From Scleromatobacter humisilvae (GTDB lineage: Bacteria > Pseudomonadota > Gammaproteobacteria > Burkholderiales > Burkholderiaceae_C): DNA of 64,000 bases. The DNA lies in assembly GCF_023231945.1 (NCBI RefSeq), contig NZ_JAJLJH010000010.1:1-64000 (forward strand), written 5' to 3'. The position numbers were made by a program, and so were the translations under genes. Within the stretch, counting starts at the first letter, position 1; each line of letters begins with the position of its first letter. The notes under the pieces were generated by a model that was given only the letters and a program-made list of their open reading frames with translations, was not told the DNA's origin and searched no databases. This document shows positions 58,128 to 64,000 of this stretch, in pieces.

Positions 58128-58535
58128 TCAGTGCGTCGCCGCGGCGGCGTGCGAGTCGCGCACGTTCTTCTGGATCGCGATCGTCGCGAACAGCGCCAGC
58201 AGGAAGGCCATGCCGTAGAAGCCCTTTTCGGACAGCGCGAGCTTGGCGTTGTAGAGGCCGATCGCCATCAGCGTGATCGTGACCGCCATCGAGAACCAGC
58301 ACAGTGCCGTGTACAGGCCGGTGACGGGCACGCCCTCGAGCTTGTCGCGCACGGTCTTCTGCAGGGACACCGCGGCGAACAGGCCGTACAGAAGCAACGT
58401 GAGGTAGTAGCCCTTCTCGTTCAACTGCATGTCGGTGTTCCACAGGCCGAACAGGTAGGCGCCGGCGCCGGCCAGCAGGGCCGTCCAGGAGGCGCCGACG
58501 AAGGCGGCGGTCGGCTTGTGCGGGTTCGTGTTCAT
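58128..58535 (-). CDS. YiaA/YiaB-family inner-membrane protein
   Basis: The 135-residue protein has four membrane segments arranged as two similar YiaAB repeats: NEKGYYLTLLLYGLFAAVSL and SEKGFYGMAFLLALFATIAI, each followed by QK(T/N)VRD. This doubled helix-pair structure defines the YiaA/YiaB family of unknown function. Single-gene unit with an AGGGAG-like site before the ATG. Confidence 0.88.
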   Translation of the reverse strand: MNTNPHKPTAAFVGASWTALLAGAGAYLFGLWNTDMQLNEKGYYLTLLLYGLFAAVSLQKTVRDKLEGVPVTGLYTALCWFSMAVTITLMAIGLYNAKLALSEKGFYGMAFLLALFATIAIQKNVRDSHAAAATH

Positions 58536-58692
58536 GCTGGTTCTCCCTCAAGAAACGTTGGTCTGGAATCGCCGGGCGCTTGGGCGCCTCGGCGTGGGCG
58601 CATTCTCGCCGCGCGCCGGGCCGCCGTTCCACCCTCCGAGGCGGGATTGCGTGAAGTAGCGCATGGCGCCCCTTGAAGGCGCTGCCCTCGCG

Positions 58693-59736
58693 CTATTCGC
58701 CCGGGTATCGCAGGCCGAACTGCGCGCGCATCGTGTCCATCCAGCCGACCAGCGCCACCGTTTCGTCCAGCGGCATGACGGGACTCTCGGCGAGGCCGGC
58801 GCGCAGGCAGCGGTGCACTTCCTCGACCTGGGCCACGTAGCGGTTGCCGCGCCAGGGCCTGTCGATGCCCTCGACCGGTGTCTCCTCCCACGGGCGCGTG
58901 CCGCGCGCGACCCGAAGCTGCTGCGCGGCATAGAACGGCGGCGCGACGTCGATGCGGCCATCGGTGCCCAGCACCGTGGCATGGCACGCGGTGGTCGTGC
59001 GCAGCGAGCACATGCCCTGGCTCAGCGCGCCGCCCGCGTGACGCATGTTGAAGACGGTGTGGATGTCGACGCCGGTCGGCCCGAGCACCGCGTCGGCCTG
59101 CGCGGCGACGATGTCGCCCAGCACGAAGGCCGCGAAGTTCAGCGGATAGATGCCGATGTCCAGCAGCCCGCCGCCACCCAGCTCGGGGGCGAGCGCGCGA
59201 TGGCTCGCCGGCAGGCCGGCGGCCGAGAAGCCGAAGTCCGCCGACACCGCCACCGGCTCGCCGATCGCGCCATCCGCGACGAGCCGCCTGAGTTCGACCA
59301 TCGCCGGCACGTAGCGCATCCACATCGCCTCCATCAGGAAGGCGTCGTGCCGGCGCGCGAGCGCGACGGCCGCTTCGGCCTCGCCCCGGTTCAGCGTGAA
59401 CGGCTTCTCGCACAGCACCGCCTTGCCGGCGGCCAGCGCCAGGCGCATCGAGTCGATGTGATCCGGGTGCGGCGTGCCGATGTAGACGACGTCGACGTCG
59501 GGATCGTCCACCAGCGCCCGGTAGCTGCCGTGCGCGCGCACGGGCTCGTGGATGGTCTCGTGCTGGCGCGGCTGGGCGATGAACGCCCGCGCCTTGCCCA
59601 CGTCGCGCGAGCCGACGGCCACGAGCCGCGCCTCCGGCACGTGCGACAGCGCGCGCGCCAGCTGGTCGGAGATGCCGCCGGCGCCGATCAGGCCCCAGCC
59701 GATGCGCGGTCGCGCGGAAGTCGTCAGTGCTTGCAT
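58693..59736 (-). CDS. Gfo/Idh/MocA-family NAD(P)-dependent oxidoreductase
   Basis: The 347-residue protein has an N-terminal nucleotide-binding domain (GLIGAGGISDQLARAL, about 16-31) and the family motif CEKPFTL with the catalytic Lys (about 109). The C-terminal substrate-binding beta-sheet domain contains GGGGLLDIGIYP. Such enzymes oxidise or reduce sugars, inositols or dihydrodiols (dimeric dihydrodiol dehydrogenase is the closest feel). The substrate is unknown. The yiaA-like gene follows on the same strand after about 160 bases. Confidence 0.9.
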   Translation of the reverse strand: MQALTTSARPRIGWGLIGAGGISDQLARALSHVPEARLVAVGSRDVGKARAFIAQPRQHETIHEPVRAHGSYRALVDDPDVDVVYIGTPHPDHIDSMRLALAAGKAVLCEKPFTLNRGEAEAAVALARRHDAFLMEAMWMRYVPAMVELRRLVADGAIGEPVAVSADFGFSAAGLPASHRALAPELGGGGLLDIGIYPLNFAAFVLGDIVAAQADAVLGPTGVDIHTVFNMRHAGGALSQGMCSLRTTTACHATVLGTDGRIDVAPPFYAAQQLRVARGTRPWEETPVEGIDRPWRGNRYVAQVEEVHRCLRAGLAESPVMPLDETVALVGWMDTMRAQFGLRYPGE

Positions 59737-59767
59737 CGGGCGAGTGTAGTCATCCGGGATGACGACA

Positions 59768-62700
59768 TCACCGCTCCGCGCCCGCCTCGGCCTGCGTCAG
59801 CACGTGCACCAAGGTCTGCCGCAGTCGATCCGCGTCGATCGGCTTGGTGAGGAAGTCGTTCATGCCCGCGGCCATCGCGTCCTCGCGTTCGGAGACGAGC
59901 GCCGCCGCCGTCAGCGCCACGATGGGCAGCGTGTTGCGGTCGTAGCGCTGGCGCAGGCGGCGCGTGACCTCGTGGCCGCTCATGCCGGGCATCTGGACGT
60001 CCATCAGCACGATGTCGAACGGGTCGCCTGCGTGCCAGGCCTCGTCGATCGCGTGAAGCGCGGCGGCGCCGTCGCTGGCCTGGTCGACGATCGCGCCCCA
60101 GCGTTCCAGCAGCGCCACGGCGATCATCATGTTGACGGGGTTGTCCTCGACCATCAACACCCGCGTGCCCTGCAGCGCGTCGAGGCCGGACGTGCTCTCG
60201 TGCTCCTCGAGCTGCTGCGCGGTGACCGCCGGCAGGGGCAGGTCGACCCAGAACGCGCTGCCCTTGCCCGGCTCGCTGTTGACGCCGACGGTGCCGTCCA
60301 TCAGCTTGGCGAGCTCGCTGCAGATCGACAGCCCCAGGCCCGTGCCGCCGACCTTGCGCGTGATCGAGTTGTCGACCTGGCTGAACGGCAGGAACAGCAT
60401 CGAGAGCGCGGCGCCGTCCATGCCCGCGCCGGTGTCGATCACCTCGAAGCGCAGCCGGTGGCCGGCGCCGCGCTGCACGTTGAGCAGGATGCTGCCGGCG
60501 GTGGTGAACTTCAGCGCGTTGGTCAGGTAGTTGGTCAGCACCTGGCGCAGGCGCATCGGGTCGCCCTGCACGTGCTGCGGCACGTCGTCGTCGATGCTCA
60601 CGTAGAGCGTCAGGCCCTTGGTGTCGGCGAGCGCGCCATAGGCCTGCTTGAGCGTGCCGATCAGCGCGCGCAGGTCGAACGCGACGCGGTCGACGATGAG
60701 CTTGCCGGCCTCGATCTTGGACAGGTCGAGGATGTCCGACAGGATCGCCGACAGCGTGTCCGCCGACTCGCAGATCTGCTCGATGTACTGCAGCCGCCGG
60801 CGGTCGTCGACCTCGGGCGTGCGCGCCAGCTGCGCCAGGCCCACCAGCGCGTTGAGCGGCGTGCGGATCTCGTGGCTGGTGTTGGCCAGGAAGGCGCTCT
60901 TGGCGCGGTTGGCGGCCTCCGCCGCGTCGCGCGCGCGGGCCAGCGCCTGCTCGACGAGCCGGCGCTCGGTGACGTCCTCGGCCAGCCAGATCGTGCCGCT
61001 GGCCGGCTGCGCCGGATCGAGCGCCTTGGCGAGCAGGCGGCCGGTGAAGGTCGCGCCGTCGCGGCGCATCATCGGCACCTCGAAGTCGACCTGCTCGCCG
61101 CGCGACAGCGCCGGGCCGACCTCGTCGCTCATCCAGTTGAACGCGTCGTCCGACGGCCACAGCACGCGCTGCTGCTGGTTCTGCAGCGCGCCGCGCGGCC
61201 AGCCGAACATCTCGTCGAAGCGCGCGTTGGTCATCACGATGCGGCGGTCGCGCGTGAAGGAGATGCCCACCAGCGCGTTCTCGAGGATCGCCTCGCGCTC
61301 GCGCCGCGCCTGCTCGGTGGCGGTGACGTCGCGCGCGCTGGTCATCTGGTAGTCGATGTCGTCGATCGTGAAGCGTGCGGCCGACACCAGCATCGAGACG
61401 CGGCGCCGGTCGCGCGTGGTCATCGTTGCGGGGAAGTTCTGCACGGCCTCGTGCTGGTCGAGCATGCGGTAGATGCGATCGCGCTGCGTCGCGTCGGCCC
61501 ACAGCCCGAGCTCGCTGGGCGTGCGGCCGATGACCTCCTCGGCGCGGTAGCCGGTGGTCGCGAGGAAGGTCGGGTTGACCATCGCGTAGCGGCCGCTCGC
61601 GAACTCGGTCAGCGTGATCCAGTCGGGGCTGGTGGAGACGAGGTGCGACAGCAGCGTCTCGCTTCGGCGCACCAGATCTTCCGCGGCGCGGCGCTCGGTG
61701 TCGTCGGTGATGATGGACAGCGTCGCGGCCTCGCCGTCGACGTCCACGCGCACGCTGCTCACACGCACGGTGAGCAGGCGGTCGGCGCCGGGCATCAGCG
61801 TGAACTCGGTCTCGGGCAGGCCCTCGCCGATGGCCAGGCCGTCCAGCCGCTGCACGTGCTCGCGCGCGCGTTCGCGCGACGGGCCGTCCTCGAACAGCGG
61901 CAACAGGTCCTGGCCCAGCAGCGCGCGCAGGTCGACGAAACCGAACAGCGCGACACCCGCGGGGTTGGCATCGAGCACCCGGCCTTCGCGATGCAGCACC
62001 AGCGGCGTCGGAATGCGGCGGAACAGGTCCTGGTAGCGCGTCTCGGTCGACCACAAGGCCTGGCGCGCCTTGACGTCCTGCGTGATGTCGCGCAGCACGC
62101 CCCAGTAGCCCGCGAACTTGCTCGCCTCGTTGGTGCGCGGCTCGGCACTCAGCGTGAAGTGGCGCACCCGGCCCGAGACGTCGGCCCAGCGCAGCGGGAC
62201 GTCACGCATCGGCAGGCGCGCGGCCAGCTCCGAGCGGAAGGCCTCCAGCACCTGGCTGTCGAACATCACGCCGCGCGTCTCCCACAGCAGCTTGCCCATG
62301 CCCGCGTCGACGCCGTGGCGGCGCAGGCCGACGAAGTTGCGCAACTCCTCCTTGGCGCTGAAGCGGATCAGGCGGCCGTTGCCGTCCATCTCCCAGTACG
62401 CGTCGGCGGCAACGGCCAGCAGGCCGAGGAAGCGGCGCTCGCGCTCGTCGGCGCTGCGCAGCGTGCGATCGAGCGTGCGCCCGAGCAGCTCGCCGCCGCC
62501 GAGCGCGATGCCCAGCACCAGCGCGTGCGTCAGCAGCGGCCGCACGAGGTTGAGCGGCGAGACGGTGAGCGGCGCGATGCCGGCCGAGGACAGCCAGTCG
62601 AACGCCATCGCCACCGCGAGCAGCACCAGCATGCCGACGCCGATCGCCGCCGCGAGGATGCCGGCGCGCAGCCCGCCGATCACCGTGAACAGGCACAGGA

Positions 62701-63034
62701 AGACGCCGACGACGGCCAGCGCCGGCGACATCAGTCCCTCGCCCGCGACCGCCGCGGCCACGCCCGACAGCCCGATCGCCGCGCCGATCACGAAAGGGAG
62801 CGCACGCCCCTGCACGCCCGTTCCGGCGTCGCGCCGCAGCGCGAAGGCCACGCCGCCGAGGCCGAGGAACGCGGTGGTCAGCGACAGCCGCGCCACCCAG
62901 TCGAGCGGATGGCCGAACCCCAGGAACATCAGGGCCGACGCGAACGCGACCGCGGCCGTCGCGGCCAGCAGGTGGCGCGTCAGCGACTGGCGCAGGCGAT
63001 GCCTGGCCTCCTTGTTCGGCGTTGGTTCGGCCAT
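59768..63034 (-). CDS. Multi-PAS hybrid sensor histidine kinase with receiver domain
   Basis: This large protein (about 1088 residues from the ATG at 63034, 1113 if from 63109) has N-terminal membrane segments (about six in the first 190 residues). These are followed by four PAS-type sensory domains (about 200-715), a HisKA domain with phospho-acceptor His721 (SHEIRTPLN), an ATPase domain with TGLGLSI, and a receiver domain with phospho-acceptor Asp1012 (DIVLMDVQMPG). It is an inner-membrane kinase with an attached first receiver and must pass phosphate to an external Hpt or regulator, none of which is encoded nearby. I prefer 63034 as start because a palindrome at 63089-63104 lies in the earlier codons. 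Confidence 0.9.
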   Translation of the reverse strand: MAEPTPNKEARHRLRQSLTRHLLAATAAVAFASALMFLGFGHPLDWVARLSLTTAFLGLGGVAFALRRDAGTGVQGRALPFVIGAAIGLSGVAAAVAGEGLMSPALAVVGVFLCLFTVIGGLRAGILAAAIGVGMLVLLAVAMAFDWLSSAGIAPLTVSPLNLVRPLLTHALVLGIALGGGELLGRTLDRTLRSADERERRFLGLLAVAADAYWEMDGNGRLIRFSAKEELRNFVGLRRHGVDAGMGKLLWETRGVMFDSQVLEAFRSELAARLPMRDVPLRWADVSGRVRHFTLSAEPRTNEASKFAGYWGVLRDITQDVKARQALWSTETRYQDLFRRIPTPLVLHREGRVLDANPAGVALFGFVDLRALLGQDLLPLFEDGPSRERAREHVQRLDGLAIGEGLPETEFTLMPGADRLLTVRVSSVRVDVDGEAATLSIITDDTERRAAEDLVRRSETLLSHLVSTSPDWITLTEFASGRYAMVNPTFLATTGYRAEEVIGRTPSELGLWADATQRDRIYRMLDQHEAVQNFPATMTTRDRRRVSMLVSAARFTIDDIDYQMTSARDVTATEQARREREAILENALVGISFTRDRRIVMTNARFDEMFGWPRGALQNQQQRVLWPSDDAFNWMSDEVGPALSRGEQVDFEVPMMRRDGATFTGRLLAKALDPAQPASGTIWLAEDVTERRLVEQALARARDAAEAANRAKSAFLANTSHEIRTPLNALVGLAQLARTPEVDDRRRLQYIEQICESADTLSAILSDILDLSKIEAGKLIVDRVAFDLRALIGTLKQAYGALADTKGLTLYVSIDDDVPQHVQGDPMRLRQVLTNYLTNALKFTTAGSILLNVQRGAGHRLRFEVIDTGAGMDGAALSMLFLPFSQVDNSITRKVGGTGLGLSICSELAKLMDGTVGVNSEPGKGSAFWVDLPLPAVTAQQLEEHESTSGLDALQGTRVLMVEDNPVNMMIAVALLERWGAIVDQASDGAAALHAIDEAWHAGDPFDIVLMDVQMPGMSGHEVTRRLRQRYDRNTLPIVALTAAALVSEREDAMAAGMNDFLTKPIDADRLRQTLVHVLTQAEAGAER

Positions 63035-63088
63035 GTCGGTGTTCTTATGGCGACCCTTTCTCGGCTCGCCCCCCAGACCCCTAGTTTG

Positions 63089-63104
63089 ACTCGAATTCTC
63101 GAGT
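63089..63104. promoter_or_regulatory. Palindrome upstream of the hybrid kinase
   Basis: ACTCGA-ATTC-TCGAGT is a perfect 6-bp inverted repeat with a four-base centre, 55 bases before the chosen kinase start. It may be an operator, or a part of the coding start if the earlier ATG at 63109 is used. Confidence 0.35.
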
Positions 63105-63190
63105 TCCATCCGTTACCGGATGAACTTGGCTGGAAAAACACCTGCTCGGCGCCCGGCCATCGCCGGGCCGGGCATCCGGCGAACCCGGCC

Positions 63191-64000
63191 TCAGCGGACC
63201 GCGGCGATCGCGGCGTTGAGCGCCGCGCGGGTCGAGAGCGCCGCCTGGCGCGCCGCGGCGGCGAAGTCGTCGCCCGCTCCGGCGTACAGGATGGCGCGCG
63301 ACGAGCTCACGATGATCGGCCCGTTCGCTCGCCAGCCCGCCTTGACCGTCGCCTCGATGTCGCCGCCCTGCGCGCCGATGCCCGGGATCAGCAGCGGCAG
63401 CGTCGGCGCGAGCTCGCGCACGCGGGCGAGTTCGGCCGGGAACGTGGCCCCGACCACCAGCGCCAACTGGCCGTTCCTGTTCCAGCTGCCCGCCGCCAGC
63501 TTCGCGATGTGCTCGAACAGCTTGTCACCGTTGGCCAGCACCTGCGCCTGCAGGTCGGAGCCGCCGGGGTTGGAGGTGCGGCACAGCAGGATCAGGCCCT
63601 TGCCGTCGTGCTTCATGTACGGCTCGATCGAGTCGAAGCCCATGAACGGCGACAGCGTCACCGCGTCCGCCTGGTAGCGCACGAAAGCCTCGCGGGCGTA
63701 TTGCTCCGCGGTCGCGCCGATGTCGCCGCGCTTGGCATCGAGGATCACCGGGACGCCCGGCGCGACGCGGCGGATGTAGGCCATCAGCTCCTCGAGCTGG
63801 TCCTCGGCGCGCTGCGCGGCGAAGTAGGCGATCTGCGGCTTGTAGGCCGAGACGACGTCCTTGGTGGCGTCGACGATGCGCGCGCAGAAGTCGAACACCT
63901 TGCCCGCGTCGCCCTTCCACGCGCCGGGAAACTTCGCCGGTTCGGGGTCGAGCCCGACGCACAGCGTGGAGTCGTTGCGCAGCGAGGCGGCTTGCAGGGT
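63191..64000 (-). CDS. pyrF: Orotidine 5'-phosphate decarboxylase, 5' end outside the window
   Basis: PyrF decarboxylates OMP to UMP, the last step of de novo pyrimidine synthesis. About 270 codons are present and the frame is open to the window edge, so only the first few residues are missing. The visible start ([13 protein letters not shown]), the catalytic DAKRGDIG and [14 protein letters not shown] belong to the longer type-2 PyrF group. Its substrate is produced by PyrE, whose gene is 50 kb to the left here. It follows no visible neighbour on the same strand. Confidence 0.95.
   Translation of the reverse strand, partial: TLQAASLRNDSTLCVGLDPEPAKFPGAWKGDAGKVFDFCARIVDATKDVVSAYKPQIAYFAAQRAEDQLEELMAYIRRVAPGVPVILDAKRGDIGATAEQYAREAFVRYQADAVTLSPFMGFDSIEPYMKHDGKGLILLCRTSNPGGSDLQAQVLANGDKLFEHIAKLAAGSWNRNGQLALVVGATFPAELARVRELAPTLPLLIPGIGAQGGDIEATVKAGWRANGPIIVSSSRAILYAGAGDDFAAAARQAALSTRAALNAAIAAVR

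Noticed and set aside
59768-63109. Partner response regulator or Hpt gene for the hybrid kinase
   Set aside because: The neighbours are an oxidoreductase and pyrF; no Hpt or separate receiver protein is encoded in the window.

Overview
The window looks like a chromosomal piece of a very GC-rich (about 70% by eye) betaproteobacterium of the order Burkholderiales, possibly near Roseateles, Rubrivivax or Leptothrix. This rests on three things: the mreBCD-mrdA cluster placed back to back with gatCAB, the family make-up of the proteins, and a dense arrangement with many 1-4 base start/stop overlaps. No rRNA, tRNA, CRISPR array, insertion sequence or prophage was seen. The first ~125 bases are almost pure G/C homopolymer runs and look like a poor-quality contig end.

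Layout. 1-5055 (minus): cell-elongation genes mreB, mreC, mreD and mrdA (PBP2, cut by the left edge). 5408-9705 (plus): gatC, gatA, a solo DNA methyltransferase and gatB, with the methyltransferase embedded in the tRNA-amidotransferase operon. 9712-20162: small divergent regulator/enzyme pairs (AraC/SDR, LysR/epoxide-hydrolase-like, TetR/alpha-beta hydrolase), a pyrE operon sharing its start region with exonuclease III, and a tandem-GGDEF protein. 20296-25433: a GH13 amylase coupled to an arylamine N-acetyltransferase, then a large LuxR-type ATPase regulator and a DUF4242 protein. 25450-31893: S10 peptidase lipoprotein with an EF-hand protein, an outer-membrane protein, mgsA, a KGG stress protein, an M48 protease and an AmpG-like permease. 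31936-35836: two paralogous 485-residue secreted TPR proteins on either side of a slipin. 36023-37288: two small membrane proteins and a region without genes. 37289-43009: a peptide ABC importer. 42990-50634: CAP-domain lipoprotein, signal peptidase I, glycosyltransferase and two TPR-GGDEF proteins in tandem. 50677-58535: flavoprotein reductase, class II amidotransferase, an FkbM-like protein, a Fur-box-preceded flavinylation module (FMN-binding protein, ApbE, 4-TM protein), M14 peptidase and small membrane proteins. 58693-64000 (minus): Gfo/Idh/MocA oxidoreductase, a multi-PAS hybrid histidine kinase and pyrF (cut by the right edge).

How the genes work together. Three themes stand out: envelope growth and remodelling (Mre/PBP2, AmpG, LepB, M48, secreted TPR proteins with a slipin), signalling (three GGDEF proteins and a hybrid kinase), and extracytoplasmic redox chemistry probably tied to iron. 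The observations I consider most worth following are the methyltransferase inside gatCAB, the Fur-linked flavinylation module, the TPR pair with a conserved leader around a slipin, and the division of active-site and inhibitory-site motifs in the tandem GGDEF protein.
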